This document shows positions 38,122 through 45,596 of a stretch of DNA of 61,233 nucleotides, one piece after another (position 1 is the first letter of the stretch; every line of letters begins with the position of its first letter). The stretch comes from an uncultured Eubacteriales bacterium (GTDB lineage: Bacteria > Bacillota > Clostridia > Peptostreptococcales > Anaerovoracaceae). The notes below the pieces were generated by a model. It saw only the letters and a program-made list of their open reading frames with translations, searched no databases and was not told where the DNA came from. The stretch is taken from the NCBI GenBank assembly GCA_910583765.1, contig CAJTYS010000007.1, positions 64,711-125,943 of the forward strand, in the 5' to 3' direction. A program made the translations under genes and the position numbers.

Positions 38122-38180
38122 GGAAGAGCGAAATATTTTTCAAACAAAACAGATTTGATCCTGTAAACAGCAAATAAGGA
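38122..38180 (+). pseudogene. Decayed duplicate of the 3' end of the SH3b lipoprotein gene
   Basis: This stretch resembles 36440-36500: codons for the ...NVFQAKQIDPIDSE tail are readable, with an extra T causing a frameshift (agatTtgatcc), and similarity runs on past the stop (aactgttacag versus agctgttacaa). It marks an old tandem duplication spanning the lipoprotein end and the cyclase gene. The rest of 37960-38246 holds only a small nested inverted repeat (ATTGTGC at 38072-38078, GCACAAT at 38096-38102). Confidence 0.7.
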
Positions 38181-38246
38181 ACTGTTACAGAATAAATGCT
38201 TTAGGGACAAGTAAAGGACGGAGTTTAAGTAATGAAAGGTGAGTGA

Positions 38247-38699
38247 ATGATATATCTTTATACAGACAAGCAAGATTCCGAGGATTGGATTCTGCAAAAC
38301 GACGGGTATTTTAATCTACATACCAGCAACGAAGATTTTTCAGAAAGAGATAAAGAAATTATTTGGCGGATTGACCATGCAAAATTGACAGAAACTAAGC
38401 ATCTAGAAACAAAATATGGACTGGGCACGGTACGCAATCTTTCCAGTGGATGCAAGACCATGCTGAATGTGCTGAAGAATCCGGGAAAAGTGGTTAACGC
38501 GGATGAGTGCGGAAAAAATGTGCTGGATATGCTGTTCGCGATGGATGACATTCGATTATATATGTCCAGGCCGGAGAAAATACAAATTGGTGATGATACA
38601 GAAATCTGTTTTAATGGGAGAGAAATCGCAGTGGGTCTTAAAGGGTATGAGCAATGGTGGTCCAGGGAATACGGGAGGAGAAATTCGGATGATTTATAA
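38247..38699 (+). CDS. DUF4869-like protein of unknown function
   Basis: 150 residues resembling what I know of the DUF4869 family: SSGCKTMLNVLKNPGKVVNA (the family has SGG.KTL......DKIFNAS.CG), then CGKNVLDMLFAMDDIRLYM. No membrane segment or signal. Function unknown. It overlaps the P-loop gene by 11 nt, so the two form a co-translated pair. The ATG is preceded by AGGTGAG. Family call is moderate. Confidence 0.7.
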   Translation: MIYLYTDKQDSEDWILQNDGYFNLHTSNEDFSERDKEIIWRIDHAKLTETKHLETKYGLGTVRNLSSGCKTMLNVLKNPGKVVNADECGKNVLDMLFAMDDIRLYMSRPEKIQIGDDTEICFNGREIAVGLKGYEQWWSREYGRRNSDDL

Positions 38700-39111
38700 G
38701 AGCATAGAATTCCAGGCAGGGCCATTTTCCTATTTCCTGACGTTCGCTGACCGGATTACTCTGGTAAGGGGAGACAGCGCTACAGGAAAGACCCATCTTT
38801 TTCAAATGCTGGAAGAGTTAAAAATCACAAAAGGGTATCACAAGCTGAAGCTTTTTAATTACAAATCAGAGGAATTTCATGATGATTTGAAAAGATGCAG
38901 GGATCGATTCATTGTGATTGATAATGCGGATCTGCTTTTGGACGATAAAGCCAGAAAGTTTATTAATTTTGATTCCAGCAACCAGTATTTGCTTTTTGCA
39001 AGAAATTGCGATGGACTGAATTTGTCTGCGGACAGCTTTACGATTTTGGATGAAACAAATTGTGAAGTAACGCTGTTAAAGGAGCTGACAGGTATATACT
39101 GTAAGAAATAG
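38689..39111 (+). CDS. Small P-loop NTPase paired with the DUF4869-like protein
   Basis: 140 residues. Walker A is RGDSATGKTHLFQMLEEL near residues 28-45, and Walker B-like RFIVIDNADLLLDD near 74-87; no further AAA+ motifs (sensor 1, arginine finger) are evident, so this is a minimal NTPase core. The GGGAGGAG site and ATG 38689 lie inside the end of the preceding gene. The pair probably works as a unit; whether it is a defence, toxin-antitoxin or regulatory cassette is not decided by the sequence. Confidence 0.78.
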   Translation: MIYKSIEFQAGPFSYFLTFADRITLVRGDSATGKTHLFQMLEELKITKGYHKLKLFNYKSEEFHDDLKRCRDRFIVIDNADLLLDDKARKFINFDSSNQYLLFARNCDGLNLSADSFTILDETNCEVTLLKELTGIYCKK

Positions 39112-39144
39112 TGGGAGCTTGTATTCTTTTTTGAAAAAGGAATC

Positions 39145-39172
39145 TTGACAGTCGCAATAAACGTTGTATAAT
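39145..39172 (+). promoter_or_regulatory. Strong vegetative promoter for a small structured RNA / abi gene
   Basis: TTGACA (39145-39150), 16-bp spacer, TATAAT (39167-39172): a consensus sigma-A promoter. Expected transcription start is around 39179-39182, immediately before the stem described at 39186. Confidence 0.85.
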
Positions 39173-39180
39173 AATAGTAA

Positions 39181-39236
39181 CAGAACCCACCACGCCTCTG
39201 ATTTTCATGCGCAACCTGGTGGGATTTTCTTATTTA
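39181..39236 (+). ncRNA. abiF-motif-like structured RNA upstream of a truncated abi gene
   Basis: Outer stem CCCACCA (39186-39192) with TGGTGGG (39217-39223) encloses a CGC/GCG hairpin (39193-39195/39209-39211) and a CAACC segment, followed by the T-rich tail attttcttattta. It starts right at a consensus promoter and sits in front of an Abi_2 gene, as described for abiF-motif RNAs. A second element of the same design is at 39455. The name is by resemblance only. Confidence 0.55.
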
Positions 39237-39247
39237 TGGAGTGTTTC

Positions 39248-39421
39248 ATGTATCAATATCCTAAACAAATATTAACAATAGCACAGCAGGTACAATCATA
39301 TATTGATGCAGGAATGGTAATTACTTCTCGTGCGGACGTAGAAAAGGCATTAAAGTCAGTTGGGTTTTATCGTTTGCGTGGATACTCTTTCCAATATAGG
39401 AAAGCATATTTGAGTGTTTAA
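39248..39421 (+). pseudogene. N-terminal fragment of an Abi_2 (AbiD/AbiF-type) abortive-infection gene
   Basis: 57 codons: MYQYPKQILTIAQQVQSYID, then ADVEKALKSVGFYRLRGYSF. This is the usual first ~55 residues of Abi_2 proteins (about 300 residues, ending this block with VGYYRLRGY). The frame stops shortly after RGYSFQY, so the catalytic part is lost. ATG 39248 is used; an open frame upstream only reads through the RNA element. Confidence 0.82.
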
Positions 39422-39454
39422 AATTAGTTATATTGCATAAAATATTAAGGCAGA

Positions 39455-39530
39455 CCTAACCAAGCATTCCATGCTCAAACCGGTTAGGCTTTCGGCGAAG
39501 TGTTACGATAAGCGCTTCGCCATTTTTTGG
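39455..39530 (+). ncRNA. Second abiF-motif-like RNA element with terminator
   Basis: CCTAACC (39455-39461) pairs with GGTTAGG (39482-39488) around a GCAT/ATGC hairpin (39464-39467/39471-39474) and a CAAACC segment, copying the architecture of the element at 39186. It runs into a terminator: GGCGAAG (39494-39500) with CTTCGCC (39515-39521), then ATTTTTT. No recognisable gene follows it before the merR remnant. Confidence 0.5.
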
Positions 39531-39571
39531 TATAATATTCTGGAATAATTAAGTCAATTTAGGAGGTGCTT

Positions 39572-39632
39572 ATGAAAATTTCACGATTAATGATAAAAAA
39601 TTAGCGGAAACCTGAAATGGTCTCAAAATTCC
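39572..39632 (+). pseudogene. merR N-terminal remnant
   Basis: After a strong AGGAGG site and ATG 39572, one missing base shifts the frame. Read in the shifted frame the bases give FTINDKKLAET, then NGLKI after an in-frame stop, the typical beginning of small MerR regulators (KLAE.SGLKISTLRYY). Sequence homology ends where a MerR-type promoter begins. Confidence 0.6.
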
Positions 39633-39663
39633 TTGACTTTATACTAAGTATAAGGTCTAATCT
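39633..39663 (+). promoter_or_regulatory. MerR-type promoter/operator (19-bp spacer with palindrome)
   Basis: TTGACT (39633-39638) and TAATCT (39658-39663) are separated by 19 bp, the overlong spacer of MerR-controlled promoters. Inside lies CTTTATAC-TAA-GTATAAGG (39637-39655), an inverted repeat with one mismatch. It should drive the EamA transporter at 39733 under control of a MerR protein. Confidence 0.75.
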
Positions 39664-39732
39664 TTATATGGAAGTAAATTTTCATGTAATCAATTGTATC
39701 ATATTGTAACGAGTTATAACGAGGTAAGGAAC

Positions 39733-40629
39733 ATGGGAAGTAAAAAAACAATCGGCAGTCTTTGTATTATCGGAACCACCATTTGCTACGGCTTGGTCCC
39801 GGCGCTTTCGTTTAAAGCATTTGCCACAGGGGTGGTCACGGAAACGCTGTTGTTCAATAAATTTTTCTTCGCCGCCATACTGATGTGGGCGTATATCTTT
39901 CTCAAGAAAATACCGTTTCGCCTGGATCGCCAGGCGTTAAAAGTAATGATCGCTATTGTGATTTCCTACATAGGCATAGCGACCACACTGTATCTTTCGT
40001 TTAATTATATCAGTGGGTCACTGGCAACCATCATTTCCTTTACCTTCCCTGCCATGGTTATTACCGTGGAAATGATTTCTGGACGTGAAAAAGTGAGGAT
40101 CATCAAGATCGCCGCTGTGATCATTTCCATTGCAGGCTTGTGCATGATCGTCTGGTCACCGGGGTTGCAGGTAAAAATCCTGGGAGTGATCTTTGCGCTT
40201 TGCTGTGCGGTCTGCTATACGGTCTATACCATCGGCCTCTCATCGGAATCTGTCAAAGATCTTAATTCTCTGGTCACGGCTGGTTACGTGCTCGCCACTT
40301 CTGCGGTCTTTAATTTTGGGCGCTGTTTGATCAGCGGCCAGCCTTTATTTGCGGAAAACGGGATCCAGCTGGCGTACCTCATTGTTCTGGCGGTAGTATG
40401 CGCCTTTGCGGCTATATTGATGTTCTGCTTTGGCGTGAAGCTGATCGGAGCCAGCAACGCTTCCATCATCAACACCTTTGAGCCTGTGTTCGCCTGCGTG
40501 TTTGGCTATTTCCTGGTGGGAGATGCGATCACCGGCAGCATGGTCATAGGTGGACTGATGGTGGTTCTGGCTGTTTTGCTGGCCAATCTGCCAGTGCGAG
40601 AAAGGGTGATCGATGGAAGCGGTTCGTGA
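39733..40629 (+). CDS. EamA/DMT-family transporter
   Basis: 298 residues, ten hydrophobic segments in two EamA halves (SLCIIGTTICYGLVPALSFK; later IFALCCAVCYTVYTIGLSSE, LIGASNASIINTFEPVFACV). Drug/metabolite-transporter proteins of this kind export amino acids, drugs or metabolites; the substrate is unknown. Start ATG 39733 follows GAGGTAAGGA. The MerR-type promoter 70 bp upstream suggests induction by a compound sensed by a MerR protein, whose adjacent gene is only a remnant. Confidence 0.9.
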   Translation: MGSKKTIGSLCIIGTTICYGLVPALSFKAFATGVVTETLLFNKFFFAAILMWAYIFLKKIPFRLDRQALKVMIAIVISYIGIATTLYLSFNYISGSLATIISFTFPAMVITVEMISGREKVRIIKIAAVIISIAGLCMIVWSPGLQVKILGVIFALCCAVCYTVYTIGLSSESVKDLNSLVTAGYVLATSAVFNFGRCLISGQPLFAENGIQLAYLIVLAVVCAFAAILMFCFGVKLIGASNASIINTFEPVFACVFGYFLVGDAITGSMVIGGLMVVLAVLLANLPVRERVIDGSGS

Positions 40630-40653
40630 ATTTTAATTAACGCAAAAAATGTC

Positions 40654-40682
40654 TTGATAATATGGGATAAACAACATATAAT
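40654..40682 (+). promoter_or_regulatory. Promoter of the toxin-antitoxin pair
   Basis: TTGATA (40654-40659), 17-bp spacer, TATAAT (40677-40682), ending 37 bp before the toxin ATG. Confidence 0.75.
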
Positions 40683-40719
40683 GAATAATAAGAAAAGCAC
40701 CTGATAAAGGGGGTCGGGC

Positions 40720-41070
40720 ATGAGTCGATTTGAAGTAGAATTTTTTGAAAAAATAGATGGGACTTTTCCGGCCGAGGAATTTATCTTAGCGCAAGATAAA
40801 AAGATGAAAGCCAAGTTATATCGTATGATTGAACTTTTAGAGGAACGAGGCTATACGTTAAGAGAACCATATTCAAAAATGCTGAATGACGGGATATTTG
40901 AATTGCGGGCAAAGCAAGGCAATGATATATCCCGCATATTATATTTTTTCGTAGTTGGCAGCAAGATTATTTTAACAAATGGATTTGTGAAGAAAACTCA
41001 AAAAACACCAGAAAGAGAAATTGAACTTGCAAAGAAATATCGATCAGAATATGAAAAAAGAGAGGGGTAA
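40720..41070 (+). CDS. RelE/HigB-type (phage Gp49-like) toxin
   Basis: 116 residues with the Gp49/HigB pattern: AQDKKMKAKLYRMIELLEERG, LREPYSKMLNDGIFELRAKQ, ISRILYFFVVGSKIILTNGF and FVKKTQKTPEREIELAKKY at the C-terminus. Such proteins are ribosome-dependent mRNA interferases neutralised by the XRE antitoxin encoded next, 5 bp downstream. Toxin-first order matches HigBA. All length and motif features appear intact. Confidence 0.92.
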   Translation: MSRFEVEFFEKIDGTFPAEEFILAQDKKMKAKLYRMIELLEERGYTLREPYSKMLNDGIFELRAKQGNDISRILYFFVVGSKIILTNGFVKKTQKTPEREIELAKKYRSEYEKREG

Positions 41071-41075
41071 TTGGT

Positions 41076-41375
41076 ATGGGTAAGAGTTTTAGAGAATCTT
41101 TAAACGAGCAGCTCAGAGATCCTGAATTCAAAAAAGAGTGGGATGCTTTGGATCCTGAATTTCAAGTAATTCGGGCTATGATTGACGCACGTCAGCAAAA
41201 GCATATCACACAGAAAGAACTTGCGGATATTACAGGGATTGCTCAGGCTGATATTAGCCGGATGGAAAATGGAAATGCGAACCCTTCTCTGCAAACTTTG
41301 AAAAGACTGGCAGCTGGCCTTGGAATGGCAGTGAAAGTAGAATTCGTTCCTATACCGGATGGGAGCGGATCGTGA
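41076..41375 (+). CDS. HigA-like XRE antitoxin
   Basis: 99 residues with a central helix-turn-helix (HITQKELADITGIAQADISR, then MENGNANPSLQTLKRLAAGL) and the AVKVEFVP end typical of antitoxins partnered with Gp49-type toxins. It binds the toxin and represses the shared promoter at 40654 (family knowledge). Confidence 0.92.
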   Translation: MGKSFRESLNEQLRDPEFKKEWDALDPEFQVIRAMIDARQQKHITQKELADITGIAQADISRMENGNANPSLQTLKRLAAGLGMAVKVEFVPIPDGSGS

Positions 41376-41414
41376 TTAATTAGAGGATGGGGTCACCATC
41401 CTCTATAAAATCTA

Positions 41415-41900
41415 TCAAAGTTCACATTCCCAGACTTCCTGGCGCATGTCCTTGGTTTCATCCCATTCGTTATAGGGTTCGCTTTTTGTTTTGCGAAAAC
41501 CGAATTTTGCGTAAAGATGACGAGCTGGTTTCAGGAGATCGAGGGTGCTGAGGGTCAGGTGGATATAACCTTTTTCTCTGCAAAAATCCATGGCTGTTTT
41601 CAGCAGTTTATTTCCCAGCCCCTGCCCCTGCAGGTCCATGTCCACGCCAAACCACCGCAGCTGGGCTTTGTCATGCCCTCTTTTGATCACAGCCATGTCG
41701 CCAACGATTTTTCCATGAAGTTCAGCCACCCACATCTGGCTGCCGTCAGGATCGTCATAAAGCTCGGCCATCCCGCCCAGCATTTCTTTTTCATACAAAC
41801 CATTGAAATGATATTGTTTTTCGTAGAGTTTGTATTGAAAATAGCATACCAAGCTGGGGTCGCCTGGCCGATATGTACGGATGATGATTTCAGCGTTCAT
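41415..41900 (-). CDS. GNAT-family N-acetyltransferase
   Basis: 161 residues with the acetyl-CoA motif VDMDLQGQGLGNKLLKTAMD near residues 88-107 (Q-x-x-G-x-G/L signature) and the LSTLDLLKPARHLYAKFGFR motif B. The substrate is unknown. It is the second gene of the MarR operon (4-nt overlap), so it is probably induced together with that regulator. Confidence 0.9.
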   Translation of the reverse strand: MNAEIIIRTYRPGDPSLVCYFQYKLYEKQYHFNGLYEKEMLGGMAELYDDPDGSQMWVAELHGKIVGDMAVIKRGHDKAQLRWFGVDMDLQGQGLGNKLLKTAMDFCREKGYIHLTLSTLDLLKPARHLYAKFGFRKTKSEPYNEWDETKDMRQEVWECEL

Positions 41901-42346
41901 TTCTCTATTCCTTTCTGATCATGCTCACGTAATGTTTTTTCGATAAATGCCATTGCTTCGCAAAGTTTACTGCGGGTTTCGCCGTCCATATTCTTTAATT
42001 TGTCGAGGATCTGCTTGTCGCCGCTTTTGTCTATTTGCTGGGCCTCCCGCTTTCCTGCTTCTGTCAGCCATAGTTTTTTCAGCCCTTTGCTGCCCAAAAT
42101 CAGCTCCCTTGTCAGATATCCCTGTTTTTCCAGTTTTGAGAGGATCCTGCTGATATGGCTTTTGTCCATGTTCAGATGTCCGCACAGCTCCGTGGCAGTG
42201 ATCCCTGGGTAGAGATAGATTTCAAACAATACTCGAGACTCTGTCCAGGAAAAATCCGTTCCCAGATAGCCTTTGTTCATGACATTGAGCCATACGGTAT
42301 AGTATCGGTTGAATTGCCGTATTTTTTTGATGATATCATCGTGCAA
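41897..42346 (-). CDS. MarR-family regulator, TTG start
   Basis: About 149 residues: wHTH with PGITATELCGHLNMDKSHIS, then ILSKLEKQGYLTREL, and helices at both ends for dimerisation. I choose TTG 42346 because AAGGAGG ends 7 nt before it; the longer in-frame ATG at 42400 would lie inside the promoter. Two operators overlapping the promoter suggest autorepression relieved by a ligand. It controls at least itself and the GNAT gene. Confidence 0.88.
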   Translation of the reverse strand: MHDDIIKKIRQFNRYYTVWLNVMNKGYLGTDFSWTESRVLFEIYLYPGITATELCGHLNMDKSHISRILSKLEKQGYLTRELILGSKGLKKLWLTEAGKREAQQIDKSGDKQILDKLKNMDGETRSKLCEAMAFIEKTLREHDQKGIEK

Positions 42347-42367
42347 AACATGCGCCTCCTTGGTTTT

Positions 42368-42418
42368 AGTTGATTTTATCAACTCATAGTATAATGCCAA
42401 GAGTTGAAATTGTCAACT
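42368..42418 (-). promoter_or_regulatory. marR promoter with two identical-type operators
   Basis: On the minus strand TTGACA (42416-42411), a 17-bp spacer and TATACT (42393-42388). AGTTGA-N5-TCAACT occurs twice, at 42368-42384 (start site) and 42402-42418 (over the -35). A third, differently spaced palindrome GATCGTTGA-TT-TCAACGATC lies at 42430-42449. Confidence 0.8.
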
Positions 42419-42479
42419 TATAATGTGACGATCGTTGATTTCAACGATCAACGTCAATCAACGTCATAGGAAAGCACGG

Positions 42480-42590
42480 ATGGAATTACGCTATCATAGA
42501 GAAAATCCGGTATTTTGGGAAAATGTCAAGAAAGAAATCGAAGATGAATTGACAATGCTTCTGAACATTATTATAATATATGTTATATAA
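42480..42590 (+). pseudogene. Short ORF, probably the 5' stub of a lost gene
   Basis: 36 codons starting MELRYHRENPVFWENVKKEI after AGGAAAG, ending in an AT-rich low-complexity tail (NIIIIYVI). The start looks like a real protein N-terminus of unknown family. Its end overlaps a promoter (TTGACA 42548-42553, TATAAT 42571-42576) for the TetR gene, so the rest was probably deleted. Confidence 0.5.
42548..42590 (+). promoter_or_regulatory. Consensus promoter of the TetR-CPBP operon
   Basis: TTGACA (42548-42553), 17-bp spacer, TATAAT (42571-42576), directly followed by the 10-bp palindrome GTTATATAAC, a possible TetR autoregulatory site. Confidence 0.82.
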
Positions 42591-42617
42591 CAAGAATTAT
42601 AATTAGGAGAAAACAGA

Positions 42618-43184
42618 GTGCCTCCAAAAGCAAAGATTACAAAAGATATGGTCATTGACGCTGCCTTTGAGGTTGCCCGCGAAGCAGGGGGAGAAAGCAT
42701 TAACGCGAGGACTGTCGCGAAGAAATTGAATTGTTCCACGCAGCCTGTCATGTACCATTTTGCGACGATTGAAGAATTGAAAAAAGCTGTCTATAAAAAA
42801 GCGGACGGGTATCACACGGAGTATCTGATGAATATAACACAGGACAATGTGCTGTTGAGCATTGGGCTAAATTATATTCGCTTCGCGGTTGAAGAGCCGC
42901 GATTGTTTCGTTTGCTTTTTCAATCGGGATTCGCTGCTGAAAATAGTCTGCTCGAAATGGTAAATGCCGAGGAACTCACTCCCGTTATTTCGGCCATGCG
43001 GGAAGCCATGAATTTGAATATGGAACAAACAAAAGAAATTTTTATAACCCTTGCTCTGTTTGTCCACGGTTATGCCAGCATCATTGTCAATCACTCGTTG
43101 GAATACGATGAAGACCTGATATCCACACACTTGGAACGGGTATACACGGGTTCGATTTTAGCCATGCAGGAGGAAATGAAATGA
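42618..43184 (+). CDS. TetR-family regulator, GTG start
   Basis: 188 residues: HTH at the N-terminus (SINARTVAKKLNCSTQPVMY, then HFATIEELKKAVY) and an all-helical ligand domain. GTG 42618 lies 7 nt after AGGAGA. Its stop overlaps the CPBP gene start (ATGA), so the two are co-translated and the regulator probably controls the protease gene. Confidence 0.9.
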   Translation: MPPKAKITKDMVIDAAFEVAREAGGESINARTVAKKLNCSTQPVMYHFATIEELKKAVYKKADGYHTEYLMNITQDNVLLSIGLNYIRFAVEEPRLFRLLFQSGFAAENSLLEMVNAEELTPVISAMREAMNLNMEQTKEIFITLALFVHGYASIIVNHSLEYDEDLISTHLERVYTGSILAMQEEMK

Positions 43185-43921
43185 AAACATTATATAAAAA
43201 AAGCCAACTGACCTTTGCCATCGTCTGGATTGTGATTTACTGCGTTCTGCAATCCTTGGCCAATCCATTAAATGAAATGATTGGAACGCCATATTCCGCG
43301 AGCGCTATTTTGTGTGCCTTGCAGACTGTGATTCTTTTCATCTTTATTTGGAAAAACGGCCTGTTAAAACAGTATGGGCTTTGCAAATCCTCTATATCTG
43401 CCAGTCGTTTTCTTTACTATGTTCCCTTACTCCTTTTAGCCACAAGGAATTTGTGGAACGGAACCGCGTTCCATTTGAACTTATCAGGTACTGTCTGCTA
43501 CATAGTCTGTATGCTGGGTGTTGGGTTTGTGGAGGAACTCATTTTTCGGGGATTTCTTTTCAAAGCCATTGCAAAAGACAATATAAAAATGGCGATTGTG
43601 ATTTCAAGTGTCACCTTTGGCTTAGGGCATTTGGTGAATTTGATAAACGGCAGCGGCGCGGGAATAGCAGAAAATCTATTTCAGGTCACAGGAGCGATCG
43701 CCATCGGATTTTTGTTCGTGGTCCTGTTTCATCGCGGCGGAAGCCTGCTGCCCTGCATGATTACGCACTCTGCTATTAACATCACAAGTATTTTCGCGAA
43801 TGAGACAGGATTGACCGTAGAAAAGCGTATGGTTTTTCAGTTGCTGCTGTTTGCCATTACGATTGTTTATGCCTTGATTCTCACAAAGACGCTTCCGAAC
43901 GATCAGCCAGCAAGCAGGTAA
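43181..43921 (+). CDS. CPBP-family intramembrane metalloprotease
   Basis: 246 residues, about seven to eight hydrophobic segments. Motif 1 is EELIFRGFLFKAIAK near residues 119-133 and motif 2 TFGLGHLVNLING near 146-160, with a further His in MITHSAINI; these match the Abi/CAAX-protease (Rce1-like) catalytic residues. Bacterial members are linked to bacteriocin immunity or maturation, but no bacteriocin gene is visible here. Confidence 0.9.
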   Translation: MKTLYKKSQLTFAIVWIVIYCVLQSLANPLNEMIGTPYSASAILCALQTVILFIFIWKNGLLKQYGLCKSSISASRFLYYVPLLLLATRNLWNGTAFHLNLSGTVCYIVCMLGVGFVEELIFRGFLFKAIAKDNIKMAIVISSVTFGLGHLVNLINGSGAGIAENLFQVTGAIAIGFLFVVLFHRGGSLLPCMITHSAINITSIFANETGLTVEKRMVFQLLLFAITIVYALILTKTLPNDQPASR

Positions 43922-44050
43922 AGACAGAAGAAAATCCATGCTCCAGCATATCTTTTTTATCCCTATCTGAATTAGCCCATCTATGATAAAATAGTAAAGA
44001 TCCTATTTTCACCTGAAACATACCAATACATCTATTTTGACTGGAGGCAC

Positions 44051-45505
44051 ATGGAAAAATTAAAACTTAAAACAAAGATATTATATGGTTTGGGAGGCGT
44101 AGGCGATTCCGCCCTTTACAACCTGATGGGCAATTTTGCTCTGTTTTTTCTGACTACCATTGCGGGTATCAATCCGGCTATCGCAGGAACCATAACAGCC
44201 ATCGGCTCTTTATGCGACACGGTGTGCGGCGCGGTCATCGGCTATGTTTCCGATCACACGAATACTAGATTCGGGAAGAGAAAGCCTTTTGTGTTGGCAG
44301 CGTCCATCCCCTTGACAGTGTTCACTGCGCTATTCTTTCTGAACATAAACGCGGGTCAGGGCCTGATGACCTTGTATTATGGGATCGTGCTGATTTTATT
44401 CTGGTCCTCTTTTTCCATATTCTTTGTGCCGTATCTGGCCTGGGGCGCGGAGCTTACCAATGTATATGACGAGCGCACTTCTCTTAGAGGATACGTGTAC
44501 TGCTTCAACACATTGGGCACTGCCATAGGCCTGGTTTTGCCCAACATTATGGTGGAGCTTTTGGAAAAGGGCGGCTGCTCTTTGGAAATCAGCTGGCAGA
44601 TCACAGGAACCATCTGCGGCGCGTTATCAGGCGGCACCATTTTGATCTGCGCTGTGGGCATCAAGGACAAATTCCAGCTTCAATACGATAAAAGCCAGGC
44701 AGAGGCCAGCAAGAGAGGAAAAATAAAAGAAAAGGTCAGTCTCAAGACAAGGTTCCTGGTGATCGCGGACATGCTGCGCAATTACATCCAGATCTTAAAG
44801 CTGCGGACCGTGAGATACATATTGGGCGCCAGCGTTTTTTATTTGATCGGCTATACCATATTTTGTTCCGACAGGATGTACTTTTTTACATACAACATGG
44901 GGCTTCCCAGGACCACTATCACCATCGTCATGATGGTGCTCACCTTTGCTTCCGTGGCCTTCGTGCCTTTGATTTCTTTGGCTAACAAATGGGCTGACAA
45001 GCGGACTTCCTATTTAGTGGGGATGATCGTCTGCTCCGTGGGCATGGCGGCGTACTGCTTCATCGGCGTGTCATCCATGGTGCACATATGTATTTTCGCT
45101 GTGCTGTACTGTGTTGGAAACCTGGTGTATTGGCAGCTGATTCCGGCCATGATCTATGATGTGTGTGAAGTGGACCAGCTGATTAACAATAAGGAGCGGG
45201 CCGGTCTGGTCATTTCCCTCCAGGCCTTGTCAGAATCCCTGTCCACCGCAGCGGGCCTGCAGATCATGGGGCTGATCTTGAATTTCGCGGGCTTTGACGG
45301 CGCCAAGCAGATTCAAACGGAAACCGCCATGCAGTGGACTGGCTATTCTTTTTCTCTGATCCCCGCTGTTTTCATGGCCTTGTCCGCCTTTTGCATCTTT
45401 CGGTATCCAGTCACAAAAAAGGTGTACAATCAGGTCTTGGAAGGATTAAAGCAGCGGGCCAAAGGAAAGCCTATTGACATGGATAAATTCAAAAAATTGA
45501 AATAG
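44051..45505 (+). CDS. GPH-family (glycoside-pentoside-hexuronide) sugar:cation symporter
   Basis: 484 residues, twelve hydrophobic segments. The pattern LLYGLGGVGDSALYNLMGNF-like start, GYVSDHTNTRFGKRKPF in loop 2-3 and WGAELTNVYDERTSLRGYVY are GPH/MelB hallmarks. It probably imports a glycoside or uronide with a cation. No glycosidase gene is adjacent. Start: GGAGG 6 nt before ATG 44051. Confidence 0.9.
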   Translation: MEKLKLKTKILYGLGGVGDSALYNLMGNFALFFLTTIAGINPAIAGTITAIGSLCDTVCGAVIGYVSDHTNTRFGKRKPFVLAASIPLTVFTALFFLNINAGQGLMTLYYGIVLILFWSSFSIFFVPYLAWGAELTNVYDERTSLRGYVYCFNTLGTAIGLVLPNIMVELLEKGGCSLEISWQITGTICGALSGGTILICAVGIKDKFQLQYDKSQAEASKRGKIKEKVSLKTRFLVIADMLRNYIQILKLRTVRYILGASVFYLIGYTIFCSDRMYFFTYNMGLPRTTITIVMMVLTFASVAFVPLISLANKWADKRTSYLVGMIVCSVGMAAYCFIGVSSMVHICIFAVLYCVGNLVYWQLIPAMIYDVCEVDQLINNKERAGLVISLQALSESLSTAAGLQIMGLILNFAGFDGAKQIQTETAMQWTGYSFSLIPAVFMALSAFCIFRYPVTKKVYNQVLEGLKQRAKGKPIDMDKFKKLK

Positions 45506-45534
45506 TTGAGATTTTGCTGGTTATCACGTATACT
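45506..45534 (+). promoter_or_regulatory. Promoter of the zinc-ribbon membrane protein gene
   Basis: TTGAGA (45506-45511), 17-bp spacer, TATACT (45529-45534). Confidence 0.7.
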
Positions 45535-45596
45535 TAAAACAAGAATGCGATCAAAGATCAACGAAAACCAAGATGGATAAGCAAGGAGGAAACATC

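Noticed and set aside
39164..39247. Upstream extension of the Abi_2 fragment
   Set aside because: This reading frame runs through the promoter and the structured RNA; the ATG at 39248 matches the family start.
41517..41918. Plus-strand open frame opposite the GNAT gene
   Set aside because: It is the antisense of a clear acetyltransferase with all family motifs; no ribosome binding site.
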